Below, piece by piece: positions 7,328 through 17,500 of a stretch of 64,000 nt of DNA. The number at the start of each line of letters is the position of its first letter. The stretch's first letter is position 1. Position numbers and translations under genes: made by a program. The stretch covers positions 744,001 through 808,000 of the forward strand of contig NZ_CP144913.1 of the NCBI RefSeq assembly GCF_037198315.1. The letters are read 5' to 3'. The DNA comes from Janibacter sp. A1S7 (GTDB taxonomy: Bacteria; Actinomycetota; Actinomycetes; Actinomycetales; Dermatophilaceae). The notes under the pieces were generated by a model, which had not been told where the DNA came from, ran no database searches, and was given only the letters and a program-made list of their open reading frames with translations.

Positions 7328-8866
7328 TCAGCCGTTGTTGGTCCGACCCGACTGCGACTGACCGCCATGGGTGCGACGACGGTTGCGGCGACGGCGCGGC
7401 CGACCCTCGGAGCTGCCGGAGTCCCCCTTCGCCTCGCTACTGCGGCCACCGGAGCGACCGCCGCCGGTGCGTGGGCCACTGCTGCGACCGCCACCCTGGC
7501 GTCGACCACCGGACTTGCCGGTCTCACCGATGTCCTCGAGCTGCTCGGCCCCCAGACCCTCGCGGGTGCGCTGGGAGCGAGGCAGGCGACCCTTGGTGCC
7601 CTCGGGGATGTCGAGATCGGTGAAGAGGTGCGGGCTGCTGGAGTAGGTCTCCACGGCATCCGGGATGCCCAGGTCGAGTTGACGGTTGATCATCGACCAC
7701 TTGGTCTCGTCGTCCCAGTCGACGAAGGTCACGGCGATACCGGTGTTGCCGGCACGGCCGGTGCGTCCGATGCGGTGGACGTAGGTCTTCTCGTCGTCCG
7801 GGCACTGGTAGTTGATGACGTGCGTGACGTTGTCGACGTCGATGCCGCGGGCCGCGACGTCGGTGGCAACCAGGACGTCGACCTTGCCGTTGCGGAAGGC
7901 GCGCAGCGCCTGCTCGCGCGCGCCCTGACCGAGGTCACCGTGGATCGATGCGGCGGCGAAGCCACGGTCGGCGAGCTCGTCGGCGACCTTGGCGGCCGTG
8001 CGCTTGGTGCGGGAGAAGATGATCGTCAGGCCGCGGCCCCTGGCCTGCAGGATGCGGGCGATCATCTCGACCTTGTCCATCGCGTGGGCGCGGTAGACGA
8101 ACTGCTCGGTGGCCTTGACGGTGTGGCTGTCGGCCTCGCCGTCCTCGCTCATCGCGCGGATGTGCGTCGGCTGGGTCATGTAGCGGCGGGCCAGGGCGAC
8201 GATCGCACCGGGCATCGTCGCGGAGAAGAGCATCGTGTGGCGGGCGGGCGAGGTCATCGCCATGATCTTCTCGACGTCGGGCAGGAAGCCCAGGTCGAGC
8301 ATCTCGTCCGCCTCGTCGAGGACGACGGTCTTCGTGGCGGACAGGTCGAGATGCTTCTGCTGGGCGAGGTCGATGAGGCGCCCGGGGGTGCCGACGACGA
8401 CGTGCACGCCGGCCTTGAGCGCCTCGATCTGCGGCTCGTAGGCGCGGCCACCGTAGACGGTGAGGACCTTGACGCCCAGGCGCTTGCCCGCGCGCTCGAG
8501 GTCGGCGGCCACCTGACCGGCCAGCTCACGGGTGGGTGCGACGACCAGGGCCTGCGGGAGGGAGACGTCGGAGTCGAGGTCGACGTGGTTGAGGATCGGG
8601 ACGCCGAAGCCGAGCGTCTTGCCGGTGCCCGTCTTGGCCTGGCCGATGATGTCGTGCCGGTCGAGGGCGACCGGCAGGGTCATCGCCTGGATGGGGAAGG
8701 GGTGGATGATCCCGGCGTCGGCCAGGGCGGCGACGATCTCGGGGTGGACGTCGAAGTCCGCGAAGGTCTGCTGGGCCGCTTCGGGGGCGGTGCCCTCGAC
8801 ATCGGGGGTGGCTTGGACGGCCTCGTCGGTGGGTTCGAAGGTTTCGGACGTGCTGGTGTCAGTCAT
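7328..8866 (-). CDS. rhlE: DEAD-box ATP-dependent RNA helicase RhlE
   Basis: About 512 residues from ATG 8866. It carries the full DEAD-box set: Q motif region FPIQAMTLP, AKTGTGKT (motif I), PTRELA (Ia), TPGRL (Ib), DEAD (II), SAT (III), then TDVAARGIDV and HRIGRTGR (motifs V and VI). The C-terminal about 90 residues are Gly/Arg/Ser-rich (RGG-like), which usually promotes RNA binding. The frame opens 16 codons further upstream; ATG 8866 has GAGAG before it and is preferred. It likely remodels structured RNA in ribosome assembly or mRNA turnover. Location matches Rv3211. Confidence 0.93.
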   Translation of the reverse strand: MTDTSTSETFEPTDEAVQATPDVEGTAPEAAQQTFADFDVHPEIVAALADAGIIHPFPIQAMTLPVALDRHDIIGQAKTGTGKTLGFGVPILNHVDLDSDVSLPQALVVAPTRELAGQVAADLERAGKRLGVKVLTVYGGRAYEPQIEALKAGVHVVVGTPGRLIDLAQQKHLDLSATKTVVLDEADEMLDLGFLPDVEKIMAMTSPARHTMLFSATMPGAIVALARRYMTQPTHIRAMSEDGEADSHTVKATEQFVYRAHAMDKVEMIARILQARGRGLTIIFSRTKRTAAKVADELADRGFAAASIHGDLGQGAREQALRAFRNGKVDVLVATDVAARGIDVDNVTHVINYQCPDDEKTYVHRIGRTGRAGNTGIAVTFVDWDDETKWSMINRQLDLGIPDAVETYSSSPHLFTDLDIPEGTKGRLPRSQRTREGLGAEQLEDIGETGKSGGRRQGGGRSSGPRTGGGRSGGRSSEAKGDSGSSEGRPRRRRNRRRTHGGQSQSGRTNNG

Positions 8867-9080
8867 GTGTCTCTCGATCAGCGTGGACGACGCTGCGTGC
8901 GTCGCGGGTGGCACGGGCCGATCGGAGGTCAGTCAAGCGGTCTGCCACGCGTGGCGGGCGACCGCGCCGGACGTCTCGTCCAGCCGGAAAGGATGCCGAC
9001 CGGGCACCGCTGGTCACGCCCATGCTACCCGCCGGGAGGCTGATCGGTCGCACGCGCGGCCGCGGCACTAGGCTGCGAGC

Positions 9081-9782
9081 ATGAGCGAGCAGGCAGGTCC
9101 GGCGTCCACAGATGGTCTCGGGGAGCGGGAGCGGGAGGGCACCATCGAGCTCCTCGGCGTCATCGCGTACGGCGCGATCTCGGGGTTCACCCGCATGGCG
9201 GCGGACTCGGAGATGGCCACGGACCTGCGCCTGAAGCGGGCCCTGGCGAGCATGGCGGTCAAGGAGTTCCACAACCACGAGTTGCTCGCCGACCACATCA
9301 TCGAGCTCGGTGGTGACCCGATCACGGCCATGGCGCCCTTCGAGGAGGCCTTCGAGGCCTTCCACGCACGCACCAAGCCGCGCAACCTGCTCGAGGGCCT
9401 GGTCAAGGCCTACATCGGGGACGGCATCGCCTCGGACTTCTACATCGAGATCTCGCAGTACGTCGAGCCGACGTCCCGCGAGATCATCCGGCGCGCGAGC
9501 AGCGACTACCGGGACGTGGACACGATCGTCCGGGCCGTGCGGGACGGCATCGTCGAGGACCGGCGACGTGGTGGCCCGCTCGCCCTGTGGGGCCGTCGAC
9601 TCGTGGGTGAGGCCCTGACCCAGGGGCAGGTCGTGGCCTCCGAGCGGGAGGCGCTCAGCGAGCTGGTGCTCGGCCTGAGTCACGATCGCCCGGGTGCCAC
9701 GCTCAACGAGGTGGGCGAGCTGATGCAGCGGCTCACCGACCGCCACCGGCTGCGCATGGGACGCCTGGGCCTCGACGCCTGA
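9081..9782 (+). CDS. Ferritin-like fold protein (tRNA-hydroxylase-like)
   Basis: A 233-residue, mostly helical protein. Acidic/His residues are spaced as in ferritin-like di-iron proteins: an early Glu in IELLGVIAYG, KEFHNHELLADHI with an ExxH-type pair, then EGLVKAYIGDGIASDFY. Actinobacterial members sit next to rhlE and DUF3107 genes (Rv3210c position). The function is unknown; the family relates loosely to MiaE-type hydroxylases. It is transcribed toward a GlsB-like gene with an 18-bp hairpin between. Confidence 0.78.
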   Translation: MSEQAGPASTDGLGEREREGTIELLGVIAYGAISGFTRMAADSEMATDLRLKRALASMAVKEFHNHELLADHIIELGGDPITAMAPFEEAFEAFHARTKPRNLLEGLVKAYIGDGIASDFYIEISQYVEPTSREIIRRASSDYRDVDTIVRAVRDGIVEDRRRGGPLALWGRRLVGEALTQGQVVASEREALSELVLGLSHDRPGATLNEVGELMQRLTDRHRLRMGRLGLDA

Positions 9783-9852
9783 CATCCGCAACTGCCCAGG
9801 CTGCTGCGGGCGTGGTGTGCACCTGCCTGGGCGTCTGCGAGCCCACGCACGA

Positions 9853-9893
9853 CGAAGGGGGCCGGTCACCGCAGTGGTGACCGGCCCCCTTCG
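9853..9893. terminator. Bidirectional hairpin, 18-bp perfect stem
   Basis: The left arm CGAAGGGGGCCGGTCACC (9853-9870) pairs perfectly with 9876-9893 around the loop GCAGT. It lies between the convergent ferritin-like and GlsB-like genes and again uses GAAGGGGG at the stem base. Confidence 0.8.
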
Positions 9894-9905
9894 CGCTCGG
9901 GAGGA

Positions 9906-10172
9906 TCAGACCTGCTTGCGGCCGACGACCATCCCGTAGATGACGATGAGCACGGCGGCCACGATGACGCCGAGGATGAACGCGATCCAGTCGATCCCGC
10001 TCGTGGTCTCGTTACCGGACAGGGCGGTGTAGGCCCAGGAGCCGATGAGGGACCCCAGGATGCCCAGGATCACGGTGACGAGCGTCGAGATGCTCTGCTT
10101 GCCCGGCAGGACGAGTCGGGCCAACGCGCCGATGATGGCGCCGACGATGATCGTGACGATGATGGTCCACAC
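9906..10172 (-). CDS. GlsB/YeaQ/YmgE-family small membrane protein
   Basis: An 88-residue protein with three predicted transmembrane segments and the glycine-rich IVGAIIGALARLVLPG start typical of transglycosylase-associated/GlsB stress proteins. The GTG at 10172 is preceded by AAGGAG 9 bases upstream. The family is associated with general stress response in the membrane; the molecular activity is not known. It is monocistronic, facing a strong convergent terminator. Confidence 0.85.
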   Translation of the reverse strand: MWTIIVTIIVGAIIGALARLVLPGKQSISTLVTVILGILGSLIGSWAYTALSGNETTSGIDWIAFILGVIVAAVLIVIYGMVVGRKQV

Positions 10173-10331
10173 AGTTGATCACTCCTTCTGTGTCCGTCGC
10201 GAGGACGGGCACGCTAGGGACCCGTGTGGGTCCTTCAGGATCAACAGTGTCCGACGTGAGTGAAGTGGCGCAAGTTGTGACACTCAGGAAGGCGACCGAC
10301 GGGCTCGACGAGCCCCCCCGGGGGGCGGGAC

Positions 10332-10550
10332 TCAGGCGCCGAAGCCCACCCGCCCGCGGCTGGGCTCGCCGACCTCGACGTAGCCGAGCGAACCGGCCGG
10401 GACCATGACGCGGCGGCCCCTGTCGTCGGTGAGCACGAGAGCGCCGCCGTCGAGCGCGGACCGCACGGCGGTCTCGATCTCGTCCTCGGTGCCGCTCGCG
10501 TCCAGGACGAGCTCGCGGGCGACGTTCTGCACGCCGATCTTGACCTCCAC
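10332..10550 (-). CDS. DUF3107 protein
   Basis: A 72-residue protein, VEVKIGVQNVARELVLD...EDEIETAVRSAL...RGRRVMVPAGSLGYVEVG, matching DUF3107 (Rv3208A/TB9.4-like). I choose GTG at 10550 rather than the in-frame GTG at 10556: AAGGAG directly overlaps the earlier codon and leaves 5 bases to the later one, and family members begin MEVKIG. It lies 43 bp downstream of the TetR gene, so probably in the same operon. A G+C-rich inverted stretch (about 10298-10328, GGGCTCG/CGAGCCC then C6G6) follows its stop. Function unknown. Confidence 0.85.
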   Translation of the reverse strand: MEVKIGVQNVARELVLDASGTEDEIETAVRSALDGGALVLTDDRGRRVMVPAGSLGYVEVGEPSRGRVGFGA

Positions 10551-10593
10551 GGTCACTCCTTGGGTTGTGGGGCTGGCTGTGCCTGCCATGGTG

Positions 10594-11250
10594 TCACTTG
10601 CTCGGGTGGCTGCCCGGCTCGGGGTCGCCACCCATGCGGTTGATGGGGAAGGAGCCGATGCCTCGCCAGGCCAGGTGGCCGGCCGCCTGGGCGGCCACCT
10701 CCTGGGAGAACGCGGTGCCATGGGCCAGCCAGGTGCGGGCCATGACCTGCGCGGCGCCGGCCATCGCCAGCCCGAGCATCTCGGCGAGCTCGCGCGGCAG
10801 GGTCGTGTCCTGCATGATCCGCTGGGCGATCGCGTCGCCGAGCTGGGCCTCGAGGGCGTCGATGCGGTGGCGCACCTGCGGCTCGTTGGTCAGGTCCGAC
10901 TCGTAGATCAGCCGGAAGGCGCCGCCCTCGTCCGCGACGAAGGCGAAGAAGGCCCGCACCGTCGCGTAGACCCGCTCCTCGTGCTCGTTGCTCGACTCCA
11001 GCGCCTCGAGGACGAGGGCCTCGAGGTGGTCGCACTGGGCGTCCAGCAGCGCGAGGTACAGGTCGAGCTTGCCCGGGAAGTGCTGGTAGAGCACCGGCTT
11101 GGAGACGCCGGCCTCGTCGGCGATGTCCTCCATCGCGGCCGAGTGGTATCCCTTGGAGACGAAGACGTCGAGTGCGGCGTCGAGCAGCTGTGCGCGGCGC
11201 TGGGCACGCGGCATCCTCTGGACTCGGGTGCCGGGTGCGGTCGGGCTCAT
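10594..11250 (-). CDS. TetR-family transcriptional regulator
   Basis: A 218-residue protein with the N-terminal TetR helix-turn-helix (AALDVFVSKGYHSAAMEDIA...GVSKPVLYQHFPGK) at about residues 22-70 and a ligand-binding helical domain ending PINRMGG. It matches the Rv3208 position, divergent from adnA and upstream of DUF3107. The start ATG at 11250 has GGAGGAAA about 8 bases before it. An interrupted palindrome in the 128-bp divergent region may be its operator. Confidence 0.88.
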   Translation of the reverse strand: MSPTAPGTRVQRMPRAQRRAQLLDAALDVFVSKGYHSAAMEDIADEAGVSKPVLYQHFPGKLDLYLALLDAQCDHLEALVLEALESSNEHEERVYATVRAFFAFVADEGGAFRLIYESDLTNEPQVRHRIDALEAQLGDAIAQRIMQDTTLPRELAEMLGLAMAGAAQVMARTWLAHGTAFSQEVAAQAAGHLAWRGIGSFPINRMGGDPEPGSHPSK

Positions 11251-11300
11251 GATGCGTTTCCTCCAGGCGTGGGCAACTCGCAGTGGTACGAGTCACATGA

Positions 11301-11312
11301 TCCTACCTAGGA
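11301..11312. promoter_or_regulatory. Interrupted palindrome TCCTA-CC-TAGGA, possible TetR operator
   Basis: The dyad sits midway between the divergent tetR (start 11250) and adnA (start 11379). TetR regulators usually autoregulate from such sites. Only symmetry and position support this. Confidence 0.3.
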
Positions 11313-11378
11313 GTACGGACAACCCCGAAGCCGTCTCCCCGGTGCACCGTTGTCGGTGACCGGTGGTGGGATGGGCCC

Positions 11379-14300
11379 GTGGCAGTGCAGATCCCGACCG
11401 TGCAGCTTCGTGCTCCCGTCAGCGGCGAGACGGGGGGCGCCGTGCATCTCGACGAGGACCAGGCAGCGGCCGTCGCCGCCCGCGGCGACCTGGTGCGTGT
11501 GCTCGGCGGCCCGGGGACGGGCAGGACGAGCGTGGCCGTCGCCGCCGTGCTCGACCGGATCGCGAAGGGGGAGTGTGCCCCTGAGGAGGTCCTCCTCGTC
11601 TCGGCGACCCGGCTGGGTGCCGCGGCGGCCCGTGACGCGGTGACCGCCGGACTCACCGGGGCGACCACCGAGCCGTTGGCCCGCACGATGCAGTCCCTCG
11701 GTTTCGCGGTGCTGCGACAGCAGGCAGCACTCCATGGTCAGCCGGCGCCCCGGTTGCTCTCCGGCGCGGAGCAGGACGTGGTCCTCGGCGAGCTCCTCGC
11801 CGGCCACACGGAGGCCGGGACGGGTCCGGACTGGCCCGATGACCTCGGGCTCGCGCTGCCGACCCGCGGTTTCCGCGAGGAGCTGCGTGACCTGCTCATG
11901 CGCGCCATCGAGCACGGGGTGGACCCCGACGAGCTCGCGGCGCTCGGCGTCGCCCACGAGCGGCCCGAGTGGGTGGCCGCCGCGCAGGTGGCCCGTGAGT
12001 ACGACGAGGTGACCGCCCTGTCCCGTCCCGGGGCCTTCGACCCCGCCTGGGTGCTGACAGCAGCCGCCGAGCTGCTCGAGGTCGACCGCGAGGCCCGCGA
12101 TCGTGTGCGCGCCGGCATCGCTGCCGTCGTCGTCGACGACGCCCAGGAGTTGACCGCCCCTGCCGCACGGCTGCTGCGCGTCCTCACGGGTGGGGGAGTC
12201 GACCTCGTGCTCATCGGCGACCCCGACGCGACGGTGCAGGGCTTCCGTGGCGCGGACCCGCATCACCTCGTCGGCGACTGGCCGGGCCGGGAGGGCCGCA
12301 CGCTCGTCCTCGGCCGTGGGCACCGCCTGCCCGAGTCCGTGCACGCCGCCGCGTCCCGGGTCACCCCCAAGATCGCGGCACTCGGCGGGGGGACCCAGCG
12401 TCACTCCACCCCGACGGACCGTGCCGGGGCCGTGGCCGCCCACGTGTTGCACTCCGGCGCGCAGGAGGCGGCCTTCATCGCCCACGAGCTGCGTGCAGCA
12501 CACCTGCTGGAGGGCATCCCCTGGCAGGAGATGGCGGTCATCGTTCGGGGCGCTGCCCGCCAGTCCACACTGCGTCGGGTGCTGGCCGCGCGTGGGGTGC
12601 CCGTCCAGGGTGATGCCCACCGGGTGCCGGTGCGCGACGAGCCCGCGGCCCGACCACTGATCCAGCTGCTCGGGATCGTCGTCGCCCTCGCCCGCGAGCA
12701 GCTCGAGGCGGTCCCGGTCACCGACGTCACCGACCTGCTGACCAGCCCGCTGATCGGCGCCGACACCGTGGCCGTACGCCGGTTGCGTCGGGTGCTGCGT
12801 CGCGAGGAGCTCTCGGCGGAGGGCACCCGGACGAGCGACGAGCTCCTGGGTGCCCTGGCCCTCGACCCCGACCGCGTGGCCCACCTCGGCGACGACGCCG
12901 CGCCGCTGTACCGGCTGGCCACCGTCCTCGCCGCCGGACGGGCTGTGGCCGTGACCGCCGAGGACGGTCCGGGCTGGGCGAAGGGGGTCTCCGCCGAGTC
13001 GGTGCTCTGGCACCTCTGGCAGGCCGCCGGCGTCGCCGATGCGTGGCGTGCGACCGCGCTCGCGGGTGGCGCGGCGGGCGCGCGTGCCGACCGGGCGCTC
13101 GACGCCGTCGTGGCGCTCTTCGACGCCGCGGCCGCCCACCAGGACGCCCTGCCGGCCTCGGGACCCGATGCCTTCCTCGACGCGGTCGCCGGTCAGTCCG
13201 TCGCCGCGGACTCCCTGGCCGCGCGCAGCCCCGACCCCGATGCGGTGGCCCTGGTGACCCCGCAGACGGCTGCCGGCCACGAGTGGCACACCGTCGTCGT
13301 CGCCGGCGTGCAGGAGGGCGTCTGGCCCGACCTGCGCCTGCGGGGCTCCCTCCTCGGCTCGGAGAGGCTCGTCGACGTCGTCACCGGCCGGGACGGTACC
13401 GGTGCGGGGGCGGCTGCGGCCGTCCGCCACGACGAGACCCGGCTCTTCCACGTCGCCCTGACCCGGGCCACCGAGCGGGTCCTCGTCACCGCGGTCGCTG
13501 CGGAGGACGAGCAACCCTCGGTCTACCTCGACCTCGTCGACCCCCTGCCGGACGACGGCGTCCGGCGCGCGCCGAGCGACGTCCCGGCACCGCTCGATCT
13601 CACCGGTCTCGTCGCGCAGCTGCGTCAACAGCTCTCGTCGCAGGACGAGGCGGCCGTGGCCCGGGCAGTCGCCCGACTGGCCCACCTGGCCGCGGCGGGT
13701 GTGCCCGGTGCCTCCCCTTCGTCCTGGTGGGCGTTGCGGGAGCTCAGCGACACCCGGGCCGTCCGTGGCCACGACGAGCCGGTCGGGGTCAGCCCGTCCA
13801 GGGTGGCGCTCTTCTCCGAGTGCGGCCTGCGCTGGCTGCTGCAGTCCTCGGGGGGCGAGGGCCCCAGCTCACCCTCGGCGGAGGTCGGCACCCTGATCCA
13901 CGCCATCGCCCACGATCTCGGCGATGCAGGCGAGGATGCCTTCCAGGCGGAGCTCGAGCGGCGGTGGCCGTCCCTGGGCATGGCACCCGGGTGGGTCACG
14001 GACCAGAAGCTCCAGCGGGCGCGCAGGATGGCGCATTGGCTGGCGCAGTACCACCTGAGGGCAGCGAACGAGGGGTGGCGACCGGTCGCGACGGAGGAGA
14101 GCTTCCGCGTGGAGCTGGGCCGTGCGGTGCTACGCGGCAATGTCGACCGGCTCGAGGTGGACGCCGACGCACGCGTGCGGGTCGTCGACTACAAGACCGG
14201 CTCGTCCGCGCCCACGGCCAAGGACCTGGCCGAGCACCCGCAGCTGGGCGCCTACCAGGTGGCGATCAGCGAAGGCGGCTTCCGCGAGCACGGGACGCGG

Positions 14301-14537
14301 GGCGCCGGCGCGGCCCTCGTCCACCTGGGCAAGGCCCGCAACGACTCGAACGCCGTGCAGGAGCAGACGCCGATCAGCGACGCCGACGAGCCGCGGCACT
14401 TCCACGACCTGATCACCGGGACGGCCGACGGGATGGCCGCGGCCACCTTCGCCGCCCAGCCGGAGGAGGCGCGGTGCCGGATCTGCCCGGTCCGCTCCTC
14501 CTGCCCGGCCCATGACGAAGGGGGGCGGTTGCGATGA
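11379..14537 (+). CDS. adnA: AdnA subunit of the AdnAB helicase-nuclease
   Basis: A 1052-residue UvrD-like motor fused to a C-terminal RecB-type nuclease. AdnAB is the actinobacterial RecBCD/AddAB counterpart that resects double-strand breaks. The motor has VVVDDAQE in the Walker B region. The nuclease has GTLIHAIAH, the RGNVDRLEV Asp, VVDYKTG with catalytic Asp/Lys, and QLGAY. An early Cys (SECGLRW) and C-terminal CRICPVRSSC are the expected iron-sulfur ligands. The P-loop reads GGPGTGRT (residues 43-50), with Arg where the nucleotide-binding Lys normally is. The GTG start at 11379 follows GGTGG/GGG-rich sequence. It overlaps adnB by 4 bp. Confidence 0.92.
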   Translation: MAVQIPTVQLRAPVSGETGGAVHLDEDQAAAVAARGDLVRVLGGPGTGRTSVAVAAVLDRIAKGECAPEEVLLVSATRLGAAAARDAVTAGLTGATTEPLARTMQSLGFAVLRQQAALHGQPAPRLLSGAEQDVVLGELLAGHTEAGTGPDWPDDLGLALPTRGFREELRDLLMRAIEHGVDPDELAALGVAHERPEWVAAAQVAREYDEVTALSRPGAFDPAWVLTAAAELLEVDREARDRVRAGIAAVVVDDAQELTAPAARLLRVLTGGGVDLVLIGDPDATVQGFRGADPHHLVGDWPGREGRTLVLGRGHRLPESVHAAASRVTPKIAALGGGTQRHSTPTDRAGAVAAHVLHSGAQEAAFIAHELRAAHLLEGIPWQEMAVIVRGAARQSTLRRVLAARGVPVQGDAHRVPVRDEPAARPLIQLLGIVVALAREQLEAVPVTDVTDLLTSPLIGADTVAVRRLRRVLRREELSAEGTRTSDELLGALALDPDRVAHLGDDAAPLYRLATVLAAGRAVAVTAEDGPGWAKGVSAESVLWHLWQAAGVADAWRATALAGGAAGARADRALDAVVALFDAAAAHQDALPASGPDAFLDAVAGQSVAADSLAARSPDPDAVALVTPQTAAGHEWHTVVVAGVQEGVWPDLRLRGSLLGSERLVDVVTGRDGTGAGAAAAVRHDETRLFHVALTRATERVLVTAVAAEDEQPSVYLDLVDPLPDDGVRRAPSDVPAPLDLTGLVAQLRQQLSSQDEAAVARAVARLAHLAAAGVPGASPSSWWALRELSDTRAVRGHDEPVGVSPSRVALFSECGLRWLLQSSGGEGPSSPSAEVGTLIHAIAHDLGDAGEDAFQAELERRWPSLGMAPGWVTDQKLQRARRMAHWLAQYHLRAANEGWRPVATEESFRVELGRAVLRGNVDRLEVDADARVRVVDYKTGSSAPTAKDLAEHPQLGAYQVAISEGGFREHGTRGAGAALVHLGKARNDSNAVQEQTPISDADEPRHFHDLITGTADGMAAATFAAQPEEARCRICPVRSSCPAHDEGGRLR

Positions 14538-17500
14538 CCCGGTCACCGAGGATCGGAGCAGTCGAGCTCGCACGCGCGCTGGGGCAGGAGCACCCACCGA
14601 CTCACGAGCAGCGCGAGATCATCGAGGCCCCGCTCGAGCCGCTGCTCGTCGTCGCGGGTGCCGGCTCGGGCAAGACCGAGACCATGACCGCTCGAGTCGT
14701 CTGGCTCGTGGCCAACGATCTCGTCGCGCCCGAGGAGGTCCTCGGGCTGACCTTCACGCGCAAGGCGGCGGGCGAGCTCGCCGAGCGGGTCGTGCGGCGC
14801 CTGGCGACCCTGGAGCAGACCGGGGTGTGGACACCTCCGCAGGGGGTTGAGGCCGACGCTCTCGGGGGGACGCCGACGATCTCGACGTACCACTCCTACG
14901 CCGGTCGTCTCGTGCGCGAGGGCGCCCTGCGGCTCGGCTACGAGAAGGACTCCCGCCTCCTGTCGGAAGCCGCGAGCTGGCAGCTCGCCCACGAGGTGGT
15001 CCTGGCCTGGGACGGGCCCATGGAGGAGATCGACAAGGTCGAGTCGACGGTGACCAACGCGATCATCTCGCTGGCCGGCGAGATGGCCGAGCACCTGTGC
15101 ACGCCCCAGGACATCGAGGACTTCGCCCGACGCGCGCTCGCCCACCTCGAGGGCGTCGCCGCCTCGGACAAGGACTTCACCAAGGACTACCGCGGCAAGG
15201 TCCTCACCCCGATGGCCGAGCAGCGGCTCATCCTGCCGATCGTCGAGCGCTACCGCCAGATCAAGCGCGAGCGGTCCGTGATGGACTTCGCCGACCAGAT
15301 GGCGCTCGCTGCGGCGTTGGCCTCGCGCTTCCCCGACATCGGTCAGGCCGAGCGGGACCGCTTCCGGGTCATCCTGCTCGACGAGTTCCAGGACACCTCG
15401 GAGGCCCAGCTGGTGCTCATGCGCGAGCTCTTCGCCCCGGCCGAGGGGACGCCGGCCGCGGTCACGGCGGTCGGCGACCCGCACCAGTCGATCTACGCCT
15501 GGCGCGGGGCGAGCGCCACGACCCTGGAGAACTTCCCGAGGTTCTTCGCGACGACCGGGGCGCAGGCGCCGGTCAGGCACCTGTCGACCAGCTGGCGCAA
15601 CGACGAGACGATCCTCGAGGTGGCCAATGTCGTCGCCGGTCCCCTGGGCGCGACGAGCGGCGTCCCGGTGACCTCCTTGCGTCCTCGTCCGGGCGCCGGA
15701 CGCGGGCAGGTCCAGGCGGTGCGGGCCGAGACCGCCCACGACGAGGCCGGGCAGGTCGCGGACTGGATCCAGATCCGGCGGGGCGCCGGCGACGGGGGCG
15801 CCTCCCGCCGCAGCGCGGCGGTCCTGTGCCGCAAGCGGAGCCAGTTCACCCTCATCGCCGAGGCGCTCGCGGTGCGCAACATCCCGCACGAGGTCGTCGG
15901 CCTCGGTGGACTGCTCCTTACTCCCGAGGTGGCCGACGTCATCTCCCTGCTGACCATCGTGCAGGACCCGGCACGCGGTGACCGGCTGATGCGGCTGCTC
16001 ACCGGCGCCCCGGGGCTGCTCGGCCCGGCCGACCTCGACGGGTTCGGCGCGTGGGCCAGGCACCTCGGGAAGCAGGCCGTCGCCGGCTCCTGCGAGGCCG
16101 GCGCCGCCGACGCAGGAGTGCCGCCGGGACCGGACGACGTCGTGACGATCGTCGATGCCCTGGACCAGCTGCCCGAGCCGGGCTGGTTGGGGGAGTCGGG
16201 GCAGTCGATCTCGGCCGCCGCACTGCAACGGCTGCAGCACATCGGCGCGATGGTCTCCCGCCTGCGCCGGGGGGCCGGCATGCCGTTGCCCGATCTCGTC
16301 GGCGAGGCCGAGCGTGAGCTGGGCGTCGACGTCGAGGTCCTCTCCCGTCCCGGCTGGTCGCCTGCGGCCGCCCGGGCCCACCTCGACGCCTTCGCCGATG
16401 TCGCGGCGCAGTTCGCCGCCAGCGCGGATCGACCGACCCTCGGTGGCTTCATCGACTGGATCGAGGCGGCCGTCGAGCAGGAGCGGGGCCTCGAGGCGCC
16501 GGTCGTCGAGCCGACGAAGGACGCCGTCCAGATCCTCACCTGCCACGCCGCCAAGGGGCTCGAGTGGGACGTCGTCGCCGTCCCCGGCCTCTCCGAGGGA
16601 GTCTTCCCCGCACACGCCTCGCGGTCCTCCTTCAAGGAGGGCACGTGGACCCTCGGGCAGGTCAACGAGTCGGGTTGGATCTCCGGTCTCGACGGGGTCC
16701 CCTATCCCCTGCGAGGTGACCGCGACGGGCTGCCACACCTCGATCTGTCGCTCGGCGAGACCAAGCCACTGCAGGAGGAGCTCAAACGCTATCGCGCCGC
16801 GGGCGGCGAGCACGGGCTGCTCGAGGAGCGACGCCTGGCCTATGTCGCCTGCACGCGGGCGCGGAGCCAGCTGCTGCTCGGATCATGGGTGTGGGGCGCG
16901 ACCGGGCAGCAGCCCCGGCTGCCCTCCCGCTTCCTCGACGAGATGCGCACCACCGGCGTCGTGGAGACCCTCGACTGGGCCGAGATGCCGGAGACCAAGG
17001 ACGTGCGCAACCCTGCGCTCGAGGTCGCTCGCCAGGTCATGTGGCCGGTCGACGAGCAGGCTCCCGAGCATCCGCACCTGGCCGCGGCCGCGGACGGGAT
17101 GGGATCGGAGACCCAAGTGGACCTCGGGGCGGATCCGCTCGACGAGCAGATGCGGATCCTGCTCGAGGAGCGCGAGCGGCGTCGCCGAGCTCGCGGGGAG
17201 GACGCCCACGTCGAGCTGCCGGCACACCTGTCGACCTCGCAGCTGGTCTCGCTCGCGCGGGACCCGGAGGCCTTCGCGCTCGATCTGCGTCGACCGATGC
17301 CGCAGCCTCCGCAGGTCACCGGCCGCCGCGGAACGGCCTTCCACGCCTGGGTGGAGGAGCACTACGCGCGTGCCGGGCTGGTCGACATCCTCGAGATGCC
17401 CGGCAGCGCCGACGAGAACCGCGGCGACGCCGACCTCGCGCGCATGCAGGCGCAGTTCCTCGCCAGCGAGTGGGCCGAGCGGGTGCCGCTCGACGTCGAG

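Noticed and set aside
7367..9043. Long plus-strand open frame opposite rhlE
   Set aside because: RhlE on the minus strand has every DEAD-box motif; the plus frame is Gly/Asp/Val-rich and featureless.
11383..11540. AdnA as a pseudogene because of the Walker A change
   Set aside because: The frame is intact over 1052 codons, nuclease and Fe-S residues are all present and it is coupled to adnB, so the protein is most likely functional in the complex.
11307..13772. 821-codon minus-strand open frame opposite adnA
   Set aside because: Antisense to AdnA helicase motifs; composition and lack of any motif show it is a shadow of the coding strand.
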